A stretch of DNA of 64,000 bases. Origin: Phoenix dactylifera. Its lineage: Eukaryota > Streptophyta > Magnoliopsida > Arecales > Arecaceae. Shown here one piece after another: positions 50,628 through 62,287 of this stretch. The notes below the pieces were generated by a model. That model searched no databases. It was given only the letters and a program-made list of their open reading frames with translations, and was not told the DNA's origin. The stretch's first letter is position 1. Each line of letters begins with the position of its first letter. The DNA lies in NCBI RefSeq assembly GCF_009389715.1, contig NC_052403.1, positions 13,137,174-13,201,173 on the forward strand, in the 5' to 3' direction. Made by a program: the position numbers and the translations under genes.

Positions 50628-53600
50628 TCTCCAGACAAACAACCATTTTCTTAGGCAACAGACATAAACCCATCTAAAGAAATAACTCTCAGTCCGATTA
50701 GGTCTTAATTGGAAAATGGAGGTTTCACATCGATAATCTGAGTTCTTGGATATAATCTACTATATCTAAACTGCTTCCACACCAAAAATAATGTAATTTT
50801 GGAGATCCATAGTCGATGCATCAAGTAGTCAAAAATTGGACAATTTAACTAAACATAATACATATCTTTTGACTATTTAGTGCATAGGTTAGATAGGGCT
50901 CTAAATTACATGATTGTTGTTGCATAAGTAGTTTAGAGACTGTAGATGACATTTGATGGTTCCAATCATCTATAACAGGCCCTCGTCATCCAATCAAAAG
51001 TGATTGGATCTGAGTTGAAATCGAGTTAACTAGATTACAGTCCACCGCCAAAAAAAAGTATTTGTTAGCTATACTTATAGCATGTGAAGCACTTATGAAT
51101 GAAGATCAACTTCAAAAATTACTCAACTAGACTTTATAAGCAATGTGAAACAATAATGGTTGGATATCATGTTCAAAGACCATCTGATCGGACATATTTG
51201 CCTAACTTAGTTAATCTTCTTTTGCTTTCTAAACAACAAATTTTGTTTTTTGTTTTCTACACGAAATGACTATTTTGGAACTTGAACTCGTGCCATTACA
51301 CTTATCAGCTAAAACCTTTTATTAATGCAATAAATAGTGATCACTAATATATTTAAATATTACTTGCAAAAGTTGAAACAAATATCATAATCCAATACAG
51401 ACAATTTGAAATAAATATATAATATATTTGACAATATTCATTTATCATCCCATAAATTCACTAAAACTTTGTTAGGAATTCTGACCAGCAGTAAAGGCAA
51501 TTAACATGAGAATACAGTAGGTTCTTAAGACACAAGACCAAAATACCAAACTTGTTAAGAGTACCATGTAGCAATTTATCAATCAAACCAAATCAAATCA
51601 AATAGACAAGATCTAAGAACATCAACTCAAATGGCCCTAGTCCATTAGTTTTCTAATTCGAGTATCTTTTATGCTCTATAATTTGCATAGAAGCAATTAG
51701 ATACTCATAAAATATTGATTTGATCCGATATCTCGTAAGCTATTGTCATAATATACAAGTTTAAAATGTAAGATTTTACTTTTTTTTCAAAGAAAATTTG
51801 CTTGTAAAATAAGATATCTAAGAAAGATTTTTTTAAAACAAAAATAATCACTGCAGAATTTAATTTTTCTAATGTTACATCATAGAATTTTTTTTTGTCA
51901 CTAAATTTTATTAATATATAAATCATAAAAGGTCATACTACATTATTGAAGTAGTCATGATAAATAAATAATTGAAAGCAATTAAAGAGATTATTCTTGC
52001 GTAACTAATTTGAAGTTATCCTAATAGCTATTATAAAAATACCAATATTTTGTAACTTTTTAATCCCCCAAAATATTCCTATACCTTGAATAAAATCCTA
52101 TGTGTTCCCGTCGGATTAGAAAACACACACACACACATGCACATATTGTATTTGAGTTGGACTATACACAAAACATTCAATTCTTGGTAATAAGGTTTAT
52201 GCTTTAAAATCAATGATGAGGTATCTAAATTGAAGATTTGGACCATTAAACATGATCACCACCATAAGAAATGGGTAGTGATATTACCATAACAATATAT
52301 ACTACTTTCAGAGAAATCAAAATAATTTTATAATTATGAATACTTATTCCCGTAATTTTGAATTTAAAAAAGCAAATCAAGATTCCTCCATTTCTTTAAG
52401 AACATGGGAAAATTTCTTCTAGCCCTTCAAATCCATCGTCTTCCTCTTGACCTGTCAAACCCATGTTTTTTCTTGAATTTGCCCCAACCTTCAATCATGG
52501 TAGTGTCGATTTCTAAGTAATGATCAAGAGGGGTCGCATCAGGGGAAACCTTACATCGGTCAAAGTCTTATCTGAAAAGAAAACTTTCGATTTAATCATC
52601 CTATTTCAAGCACCAAATGATGAAATTTAGGCTTCATCTTTAGAAGCATCACTCTCTAAAAGGTGGGCCATCGTGTTGTATATCTCAAAAAATTGTTCGA
52701 TTAAAAAAAAGGATCATCTCAATGGGATGTTGTAGGACCAAGTTTTGACTTTCAAAAGTTGGGTCTGCGACTCGGCTTTCTGATAGGACAGATATCGCTC
52801 ACGGATCCTATTCAGCCCTACTTGTAGTATCCAAAGTAGTCCACATCGAATTTGGAAATCCTTCTGAATTAGATTCAGCCATCTATATCCAAATTACACT
52901 TGGCCTTGTGATCAAAACCCTCCAAGAACCAAAATAGAGGGTTTGGGTCAGCTCAATGGACCATATAAGCTAAATTGTGATTCGGTGGCAGTACACATGA
53001 TGCCAGAACCTATTTGTTGATGAGGTATTTACCGTCAAAAGGCAACTGACGGTATAAGACTTGATAACAGAAGAAAATCAACTGAAATTTATCTTAACTT
53101 GATCCAACGACATTGTATTCACTATAAGAAGTAGTCTGATAGTAAGTAGGCCATGGTCATATCTATTTACACGATAGAAAGCCTTCTAGAAGCTTCTCAA
53201 AATCTCTTGGTCCAAGACCAACTCCACTTCATCCAATGGTAGGTCGTATACCATACAAAAATATCTGAGAGCAAAACAGTCACAATCCAAAGAACAAGTA
53301 GCCAAGTCTGAGTTATATAAGGTGCCAAGGAAATCTGATGCTAGCCAGGGCACCTTTAGTTCCCTTACGATGATAAACTAACTGCCTTCTAATCCCATTG
53401 ATGGCAATAAAGTCCAACATCGGATGGAAATTTCTTCTAGAATCACCCTTTTATTAAAAGTAACTTATTTTAGTTGAATTTGTACTTTCTTTTTGAGATT
53501 TAGGTTGAATCTGAAGGCACCTGGTCATCCCTATCAATGTCAAGGGTCTTAAAGCCAAGAAATACCCTCTATATATCAAAGTTTCTTTTAAGTAGACCCT

Positions 53601-54779
53601 TGTATCTTTCCTGTATTTTGTGGATGCTGCACACTATGCTTAATTCTAGGGACCGTGATAGATTCTAGGGACAAAAGTAAGGTCAATTACCAGAGTCCTT
53701 GTATGCGGCATGCTTTGGAGGAGCTGGGTAGATTTCGACAATAACAAAGCCCTCTTGGTAGTGAGGTGAGAAACTACTAAATATCCCTTGAATTAGATGT
53801 CTCTTTATCTTACATTAGTTTAGATTTTAAAATCTTGTTTGCTTTCTTTAATCCAGGATTTTTTTGATATCTACCTCTCATTTACATAATTATTTAGCTT
53901 AGTTTGGTAGTCTTCAGCTTTGTTACTCTCTAAAGCCCGTGCTATGTCTTCTAACCCATATCAACTCAATTGTTATTATAGCTTGTCTTTGTTGACTTTT
54001 CTTTTAGACCTTTATTTCTTTTATGATGCATGCATGCTTAGGTTAAGATTTGAGTCCTTGCATGATCTAAATTGAGTTTCTTTTTTTCTTTTTCTAAAAT
54101 TCTAGCTATTTTCTAACTCCTAGTTATTTCATGACTATTTTCAAAACTCTTAATTTAGTTTTCATATTAGAGTAGGGTATGCCGCTTGGAGTTGACCTTG
54201 GGTCCCTATCGATTGATCTAGTCCACCATTTGAGCTAGGACCTCGAGTGGTCGATTAGGTCTCACCTTCTAGTAGAGTGTATTCCCATCAAGATCAAGTC
54301 AGAGGCCATTGCAACCGGTAGATTGATCTTAACAAGACTTTTCTAGCCATTAGAAGAGAGATACTATGCAATTCCTCCTCTAATTTTTACTTTCTACTTG
54401 AATGTGCAAGGACTATTAAAACCCTATGTCCCATCAGAGTGTAAACCTCAGTTATTTAGCGGACAATTAGAACCTATGTCCTATCTAGTATATGCCATCT
54501 GTCTTTAGTTTAAGTGGGATTACATTCTAATTGAGGATTCTCTTATTAACTAGATCAAGAAAAGATCCAAGTTTGATTAGAGAAGATATTAGAATAGAGA
54601 AATAGCTTGAATACAAGGATCGCGCTAGGTTAGGTTAAGCAAGACCTTTCCTAGACGTATTGGGATAATTTGAGTTGGACTCAAGTAGGAGCTGGCCAAC
54701 TTGAGCTGATATATCTACCTAATAGATTATCCCTATGGATGATATTTTCTAAGCGAGGGGACCGACCATCTTTATCAAG
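50628..54779. other. Intergenic, AT-rich, no gene recognised
   Basis: I see no conserved coding stretch. There is a CA repeat at about 52122-52138. Bases 52700-54700 have a more even composition and look like old non-coding retroelement sequence, but no protein motif or LTR end could be placed. Confidence 0.5.
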
Positions 54780-55270
54780 CCACTACCCACTCCTTTTCCT
54801 CTAAGGATGTAGAGTCTTAGAAGGACTCAAGAGATGGAATAGCCAAAATAAGGATGCCATTCCCCCATCCTTATCCCTCTCTTAGTCAAGAGTTTAGGTA
54901 GGACTAGAGAAGATGGGGCATCACTCTCCTCTATATAAGGAAGGGTGTCCCCCTCCTCTTGGGTGTCCCATCCAAAAAAAGAGAGAGGCGTAGGGCTCTT
55001 CTTCTCTATTAAGAAGATAGACAGAGAAGGAAAGCTTTTTGGATAATTTTTTTTCCAGCAGCACATTTTTTTGGTTTATTGTTTTTGAAGATTTAGAGCC
55101 TTACAAAGCCCTAGAAGATAGGCATGTAGACTAAAGTAACTTCAAATAGTAATTCTTAAAGGGTAATATCCTTTCACAATCTTAGTGTCTTCCAAGAATG
55201 TGAAGATTTGTATTATAATTATTACCAAGTGTTTACAACACATCCATACTGATCATCACGATTCATAAAT
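54780..55270 (+). repeat. LTR-like segment with a TATA box
   Basis: CTATATAAGG at 54931-54940 is followed by a CT-rich leader (gtgtccccctcctctt), a layout common in plant LTR promoters. Neither TG...CA ends nor a partner LTR was found, so the limits are guesses. Confidence 0.3.
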
Positions 55271-55419
55271 CAATCAATAGCAAGCCTAGGAAGGTCGCAC
55301 AATATAAGCCAAGTATTAGTGGGTCCTTAGAAAAGATATCTTGCACAAGGCGACTAATAAGCGGTTCTTGAGGGATATCAATCCTAGATTAAGTACCTCA
55401 ATAGACCTAGTTCTCGATC

Positions 55420-55835
55420 TATAGATCGAGTACTTGGTCTAATAGTCTAATTTCTTGATCTACAGATTGAAACTTGGTCTATAGACCGAGCTAGTCTCGG
55501 TCTATAGGTTGAGTACAAGAGTTGTAGATCGAGTACCAAGTTTTAAATTGAGAATCAGAGGTGCAAGATGAGTACCAAAGGCGCAATTGATGCAAGGATG
55601 TTGGCCGACTGCCACGGTACATGCCGAGTAACAGGGTGCAGACTGAGTATAAGAGTGCAAGCTGAGTACCAGAGGTGCAAATCAAGCACCAGAGATCCGG
55701 ACTGATTACCAAGGCATAGATCAAGTATTAGAGGTGCAGGTCAAGTACCAGATATGTAGATTAAGTATCAAATATCAAAGATACAAACTGAGTATCAAAA
55801 GTGTAGATCGAGTACTAGAATATGGGTTGATCCCC
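55420..55835. repeat. Degenerate tandem array of about 20-bp units
   Basis: Variants of cagaggtgcagatcgagtac follow one another, with about 14 recognisable copies, for example the ones ending gagtac near 55513, 55533 and 55672. A less regular part at 55420-55510 uses ggtctatagaccgag words. Units differ at several positions each. No reading frame is conserved. Confidence 0.75.
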
Positions 55836-57014
55836 AAGGAGACCATTAGGGTATAAAGCGAGGGGATAAGAGCTATGAATCCAGGACGAGATACCTAGAG
55901 GAGTGGAACTCAAGAGGAGTAGCTAGCTAGTAATTACCACTACCTAGAATGTGGGAGGAGTGGTAGGACTATTCAAAATATAAAAGTAGTGAGAATCATT
56001 AATGATAATTGTCATGCATAACAATAGTGTCTCATGTAGTGCAAACTTGCAAGGACAAATATTGAAACTATTTATGAGACCTATCTTTGCAGCTGATTCA
56101 AGATATTTATCAGTATTTGGTTGTAACAATAGTGAAGGATCCTTTTCCAACCAACATAATTAATCAAACTTTTATCTTTATTTTCTAGTTAAATGTTATA
56201 TTTATTTTAAATTTCCTGTAGCTTAGTTAGGCATCTAATTTACCACCGTTGCCTTCTGTGAGTGGGCAGTATTCTCATAATAAAAGTCCTTAAAAGTTCA
56301 AGATGGTAGAACTCAGAATTTCTCTATCCTTTATCATGAGAACCAGTGGCACACCGATGTATTCATTTAGCCAATATTTGTTGTTCTCTCATACCCAAAA
56401 ACGAGGTCAACACCATGGGCATGCATAATTTATTTTAACCTTTATACTTCTTAATGTGTAATATCGTGAATAATGGTCCTACTATTCTTCACTCCAATGA
56501 TTCTCGAAGCGCCATCAAGTTTATTAGGATTGTTTAGGCTCAATTTTTTATCCTTGTGTGGAAAGGATTGTGAGGCTGTGACAGCAAATATGATCCTTTT
56601 AAAGAGCTCATGGAATACAAATTCCCTGTTTGTTTATTCAACTTTAGGATGAATTGTGTATATTAATGAATTGCTTACAGGTTTATGGTTGATATTAGTG
56701 GATTTCTTATAACTTTATGATAAATTATTAGTTATGATTGTATGTTCAGATTGCATTGACACCATGCTTCAATTTAGAGAAAGATTTTCTTCCATGTCAC
56801 TCAAACACAAGTTCATTCAAGTTTACCTTTGGCAGTTTAAATTTTACAAATACACGATCGCAATTATATTGTGATTATACCAGATTTGTCCTAATTTAAT
56901 TTTGAAGCTAGAAGCAGAGCTTAGGTGAGAAACATTTGGAATTTTAAGGAATTCGAGCTAGAGTACAATTATTAATTCACTATCTCATGCTTGCCTAATC
57001 TCATCATAATTCAA
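55836..57014. other. Intergenic, nothing recognised
   Basis: AT-rich. No coding motif, repeat or element end was identified. Confidence 0.5.
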
Positions 57015-58932
57015 AATTAGTGTTAAGTACATTATTGCCTACTGTTGTCCGTGCGATTCCTGTTTACCTAAAAATATGCTAAATAGATTGTTGTTAGAAC
57101 CGACAAATAAAGTTTAAATTTAATTTACTCTTACCTGTTCTACTCGAAGAATAGTGGTCGTAAGAAGTCGATCCACAGGGAGGCGATTGGAGTTGCATAA
57201 AAATTAAAACGTTCACTCGAATTTGAAATCGATTTTTGAATGGTAGAATAAAAACATTACTTTGAGGATGTTAAATGATTCTCTAGTCTATTAGAGAATG
57301 TTTTCCATTTGAAAATAACGAAAAGACAAATACTTGGAATCGAAGAATATTTATAAATTTAATAAAATATTTAACTATTCAAAGGAAAATTTTGGCATGG
57401 ATGAAAATAGTACTTAGGAAGATTGAAGCCTGGAACATAGACTGAATGAAAGAAAATTTCATATATTGCAACTAAAACAAGAATTCTAGAATGCATAAAA
57501 TAAACTGCAGGAATTAAACTTAACCTAAAACATGAATTGCATAAAAGAAAAATTAATGGATTGCATAAAAGAACTATTACAAAAGTAAAATGAAGATTGG
57601 AAGCCTAATGCTTCCTCCTTGTACAAAATAAAACATAAAGAAAACAAAGGAAGAAAAACAAATCACTTCTCTTCTTCCTCTCTCTCCCACGGTGGAACTT
57701 CAACATAAAACATAATTTTTTTATTTCTTTCTTCTTCCCAAGAACAGAGCAATGCTCTGTTTTTTCTTCTCTCCTCTTTGGGCCAGCCGACTACCCTCTC
57801 CTCCTTGGATCCGCCGGCCACCATCCAGCCGAGAGCTCCCCCTCCTCTTCTCTTTGGACCCGCCGTCCACCACCCAGCCGAGAGCTCTCCCTCCTCTTCT
57901 CTTTGGACCAGCCGGCCACTACCCAGCCGAGAGCTCCCCCTCCTCTTCTCTTTGGACCCGCCGGCCACCCTCCTATTTATAGGCTGAGGATGCTTGGGAT
58001 TCCGGAAGGGCGGACTTGGAGGCACGATCCATGGAGTTCGGGCGTGGGGTGATTCACGGCTGGTCACGGGATCACTGATGATGCTTGGATCCCAGAACCG
58101 TTGCTGGAGGAGGAGGCGCCGGATGCGGGATCGCTGGGAGGAATCGCGGAGCGGACGCCGGATGCTGCTATCACGGGGACGCGTTGAAATGAATGCCGAC
58201 GGGAAGGAGGAGCTGGCGGGCTGAGGCGGAGGCTCCGTGGGACCACTGCTAGCATCACGGGAGGCTTGGATTCCATGGGAGAGGGGGCTAGCCGCGGGAT
58301 GATGGCGTTGAAGACGGGAGGAGGCGTTCACGGCTTGGATCCGGGAGGGGGAAGAGGATGATGGCTGGCTTCACAGAAGGGTGAGATGCGGGCTGAGGCG
58401 CTGGCATTCGGAAGACGGGATCGCTGGGAAGCCGAAAGAGGAATGCGGATGGGATGAATCCTTTCTTCTCCCCTTCTTTCGCACGGGATGACGCTGGGAC
58501 GGATGCCACGGCTGTGAAGGAAGGTGGGGACGTGGGAGCTTGATCTGATCACGAGATGGACGGCTGTGATGACGGCGTGATCCGTGGGATGCTAGGAGGA
58601 CTCGTTGACGATGCGGACGGAGTGGATTTGTTTGGGATGTTGATGATTGGCTGGGCAGATGGCCGAGAAGGAAATGATCGCGGGGCCTTGATGCGGGACT
58701 GATTTGGTAGGTGACCTGATGGACGGCGCAGGATTTCATGCTTGCATGGCAGCTTGGGAATTTGTTGAGCTCGAGCTGCCGGGCATTGGGCTCAAACCCA
58801 ATGTTATTGGGTCTCTTGGACTCCTTGCACTCAAACACAAATACAATGTTAATTAATTAATTTTATCATTAAAAATTAACTATAATACTAATTAAGGTGG
58901 TACGATGATTGCACTTTTGTGCTCTCATCACC
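57015..58932. other. Possible non-coding retroelement body containing a GC-rich block
   Basis: A short AT-rich lead carries gtcgatccacagggaggc (near 57170), a motif I associate with non-coding parts of plant LTR elements. After it comes a GC-rich block (57660-58800) with many ggatcc/gggatcgctggga words and a 49-bp minisatellite. It ends with tgcacttttgtgctctcatcacc near 58908. The longest frames (57663-58331 and 58371-58838, minus) are low-complexity and overlap in several frames, so I do not call a gene. Confidence 0.4.
57811..57968. repeat. Minisatellite, 49-bp unit, about 3.2 copies
   Basis: The unit holds ccgccggccacc, cagccgagagct and cctcctcttctctttgga and restarts at about 57811, 57860, 57909 and 57958. 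Since 49 is not a multiple of three, a translated frame shifts with each unit, which argues against coding use. Confidence 0.92.
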
Positions 58933-59647
58933 TACCCTTTAAGAAAATCATTATTGCATTATAATGCCATTTTAACATTCCAAAGAATGCAATTTAACAT
59001 TTCATTGCAACAAACTATACAATCGATTTATCACAATTTCTTGTTCATTACTCAATGAAAACTCCATACATAAACAACCCAAATAATCGATGCATAAACT
59101 CCCAAATTGATATCACTCCTTCCCTAAATTGATCATCACCAGAAGCTGTGGTGATGGTGTGCCCTAAGAAGTGATTCAGGCATCCCACAACCCAACTTAG
59201 TGTCGAAACTACAACTACAAGCAGCCATGATGCCACCAAATATCAGGTAATACATTTCACTTCAACCTTGCATCTTCTGAGCTTTTGCTTGAGCTATCTA
59301 ACTTTTTAAATGAACTTGTTTATGTCTTTTTTTCCCTATCTGCCTGAGTCGGAGGATTATGCCATGAGAAGTAGCCATAGCTTCTGTCGATTTGCTACAA
59401 CAAATTGAAGAGATTATCAAACAAAAACTAGATTTTAGTCAAGCAAAAAGAGAATATATCTCGAATATTGAGTGCCCACAATACCAAGGTTTGCTACCGT
59501 TCAAGAGGTTTGCAAAGTGATCCCCTTTCATAGTGGTAGACAAATCCTCTCTTTTTGTTACCTGAGGAGATGCTAGACAAATAATGTTGCCAGGGGAGGT
59601 GCTAGAGGAGAGATGAAGTTTTGGCTTGCTTCCATGGTATTGCCTTC

Positions 59648-59683
<36 letters not shown>

Positions 59684-59691
59684 CCTCTTAG
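59648..59691. repeat. CT-rich microsatellite
   Basis: A CT run interrupted by two CCC positions lies just 5' of the LINE remnant. Confidence 0.9.
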
Positions 59692-59734
59692 CCTTGCTCT
59701 CTATTTCTTTTATCTTTTATCTGACAACTCATCG

Positions 59735-60182
59735 TCTTGTTTCGTGGGAGCCTCCACCTCCTGGCCATCTAAAGATGAATTTCAATGGCAGTATGTCCGG
59801 GATTGGATACAGTACAGATGTGGATTTTGTAATCCGGAGTCATGACTCGAGATTGACTGTTGTGGAGGAGGAGGCGTCACTTGGCTGGACTGACGACCGT
59901 CGGAGCGGAGTTGAGGGCATCATGGGAAGACATTGCATATGTGAGATGGGTGCTAGGGGCCGAGCACATTTTAAATGAGGGAGATTCAACCACTGTGATT
60001 GATTGGATTCGACGGGTAAAGCTGAGGAGGGATGACAACCCTCTATTTCGTGACATCCAGAGGATAGCAAGTGGCTGCAGGGCCTTCAGGCTGCACATGT
60101 ATACTGTGAGGCGAATAGGACCGTGAACTGGATCGCCTCTTTTGCTGCACAACATTCTGGTAACATTCTCTGGACACACTAG
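59735..60182 (+). pseudogene. LINE RNase H domain remnant, frameshifted
   Basis: WEPPPPGHLKMNFNGSMSG opens the domain; the homologous text then jumps frame (VGAELRASWEDIAYVRWVLG, EGDSTTVIDWIRR, NPLFRDIQRIASG) and again near 60100 (CEANRTVNWIASFAAQHSG), ending LWTH and a stop at about 60180. At least two frameshifts make it non-functional. It aligns by eye, motif for motif, with the copy at 11872-12576. Confidence 0.72.
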
Positions 60183-60458
60183 AGGGTTTTATCATTTTTT
60201 ATCTCTTGATTTTATTGGTTGTACTCTATCGAGAGTAGTGTAAGCAGAAAGCCGTGTAAATTTGGATACGCGATAGTAACAGAGATATAGTGTAAATTTG
60301 GATACACTAGAGTTATTCTACCAGCTAGTTGACAGAGATGGACGGAATGATGCATTGTTGCCTCAAACCGAAAGTTAAGAGAGCTGATTGAAACTTTTAA
60401 AGAAAATGTAGTATTAGTAATAATGGTTAAGGGTTGAGGGGTTAAAATGTAACTTTCT
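60183..60458. other. Spacer between the LINE remnant and the H2A.X promoter region
   Basis: Short direct repeats of gtgtaaatttggatac at 60255 and 60291 were noted, probably the decayed tail of the LINE copy. Nothing else. Confidence 0.5.
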
Positions 60459-60570
60459 AAAGTGGAGTTTATCCATGCAGCAAAGCGCCCCCCAAAAACC
60501 GCCCCCCCCCCCCCCCCCCACCAACCAACCAAAAAAAAAAAAAAAAAAAAAAAGTGGAGTTACCCATGCG
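60459..60570. repeat. Direct repeat flanking a C18/A23 homopolymer tract, upstream of H2A.X
   Basis: aaagtggagtttatccatgc at 60459 recurs as aaagtggagttacccatgc at 60551. Between them lie gcagcaaagcgcc (60477-60489), 18 C (60502-60519), ccaaccaacc and 23 A (60531-60553). The 13-mer gcagcaaagcgcc occurs again at 60697-60709, just upstream of the TATA box. Confidence 0.8.
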
Positions 60571-60689
60571 GAAATTGGAATAAACATAGAAACATGATAA
60601 TTTCCGCTTCCCCAGTATCCATCCTACATCTGGCCACTTGGAACAACCCATGCCCCTCCACGATGGCAATCCGTGGCTACACCCATCCG

Positions 60690-60743
60690 ACCAATTGCAG
60701 CAAAGCGCCGTCTCAAAACCCCCTCCCACCCGCGCCTATATAA
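60690..60743 (+). promoter_or_regulatory. Core promoter of the H2A.X gene
   Basis: A TATA box (TATATAA) at 60737-60743 lies about 145 bases before the ATG, in a GC-rich context. A CCAAT motif lies at 60691-60695, and agcgccgtc just after it resembles an E2F-type element, as expected for an S-phase histone gene. A CT-rich 5' untranslated stretch follows at 60750-60775. Confidence 0.7.
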
Positions 60744-60887
60744 ACTACCCCTCTCTCTCTTTCTTTCTCTCAGACCACCGCGGCTCTCTACGGAAGAAAG
60801 AAACCGCGAGATCCCTCGTCCTGCTTTCCCGTTTGCACCTTTTGTGTGGGTTAGGGTTTTCCTTTTTTACCTCGATCCAAGAGGAAG

Positions 60888-61509
60888 ATGAGCTCCACGG
60901 CTTCTACCAAGGGAGGCAGGGGCAAGCCCAAGTCCTCCAAGTCCGTCTCTCGGTCCCACAAGGCCGGCCTCCAGTTCCCCGTCGGCCGGATCGCCCGCTT
61001 CCTCAAGGCCGGGAAGTACGCCGATCGCGTTGGTGCCGGCGCCCCCGTCTATCTCTCCGCCGTCCTTGAGTACCTTGCCGCTGAGGTCAGTGGCCTGATC
61101 CCTAGGGCTTGGCTTTTGTACTGTTTTTGTTCGATTTTGTGATTCAAAGTTTGATCTTTTTGGGTTTGTTTTGCTATTTTTTGTTCCTTTTCTGGTTCAG
61201 AATCTGTTCTGTTATCAAAACTTCATCTTTTTGGTTTTTGTTCTATTTTTGTGACTTTTCTGATTCCAAAGTTTGATCTTTTTTCAGGTTCTGGAGTTGG
61301 CTGGTAATGCTGCGAGAGATAACAAGAAGACTAGAATCGTTCCAAGGCATATACAGCTTGCAGTGAGGAATGATGAGGAGCTGAGCAAACTTCTGGGGAC
61401 CGTTACAATTGCCAATGGTGGTGTTTTGCCTAATATCCACCAGACTCTGCTGCCTAAGAAGGCAGGGAAGGATAAGGGAGGGCTTGGGTCTGCATCGCAG
61501 GAGTTCTAG
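60888..61509 (+). CDS. H2A.X: Histone H2A.X, two exons, 139 residues
   Basis: Exon 1 is 60888-61085 and exon 2 is 61288-61509 (TAG at 61507-61509); the 202-base intron is GT/AG and splits the frame between AAE and VLEL, phase 0. The protein has the H2A fold: basic tail, [14 protein letters not shown], then [19 protein letters not shown] and the acidic-patch region ([10 protein letters not shown]). The end GSASQEF is the SQ(E/D)F motif that defines H2A.X; S136 would be phosphorylated by ATM/ATR kinases at DNA breaks. It packages DNA in nucleosomes and marks damage. The C-terminus is too short for plant H2A.W and has no SPKK motif. The single intron is usual for plant H2A variants. Confidence 0.97.
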
Positions 61510-62287
61510 AGTCCTAATCATCCCAAATCTATTCAGGAGAGGATGGGGGTATTTTCCATTTGTGGTTTTCATGTCAGTGGTATTGACAACTTGATGTATG
61601 AATTGGGTTGACCTATGTAATTTTTTTGGTATTGAATCAAACTATACTCTTTGCTTTATCCAAAAAAATTGCCAAAATAATGGATCTCTTTCTGTGTGTG
61701 TCATGCTCTTTGCCTGTATCAAATTGGCAATTTGATTTTGTTCATGTAATTCTTTTCTGTACTTTTGATTCCATACGTATTCAATCTAGTTGTTGTTAGT
61801 TTCAAATGTTATCTTTTGATGGATCAGAGTGTCCGAGTTTGGGGGTTATAGTCTAATTGTATGATGTTGATATGCTTCATCATGGGGTTTGTCTTGTGTT
61901 TCTACCCCTCGTAGGACTTGTTTTAAGCCTGAAAGGTAAAGTTTGTCTTGACTCTACTATGACATTGTTATTGGGTATTTGCCACTGGCTTTGTCTTCCA
62001 TACATCCATATACATATACATATATATTATTTGTCTATACTTAATCAGGATTTGATTTTGAACATTAACCTTGGGGTCAACTTGTGTGGTTCAGATGAAA
62101 AGAACAAGTGATGTTGCTGATGTCACGTTCAGGGCTGATATCTGGTTAAGTCATTTGTTTATTTGCTGGGTGGTTGTGTGGCCGAGGTGTACTCTTCTTC
62201 CTGGAAAAGAGAAGAGAAAAAAAAGTTCATTTGTTTCAAACAAATTACTCTGGCTGTCTTCCAAGATGTCTGATTTGTGAAAAGGAG
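61510..62287. other. H2A.X 3' untranslated region and intergenic spacer
   Basis: T-rich sequence follows the H2A.X stop. A run of catatacatatatatta words at 62000-62030 could serve as a TATA region for the next gene. No other gene recognised. Confidence 0.5.

Noticed and set aside
57663..58331. A 222-residue minus-strand open frame
   Set aside because: It spans the 49-bp minisatellite, changes repeat phase with each unit, is low-complexity and overlaps similar frames on both strands.
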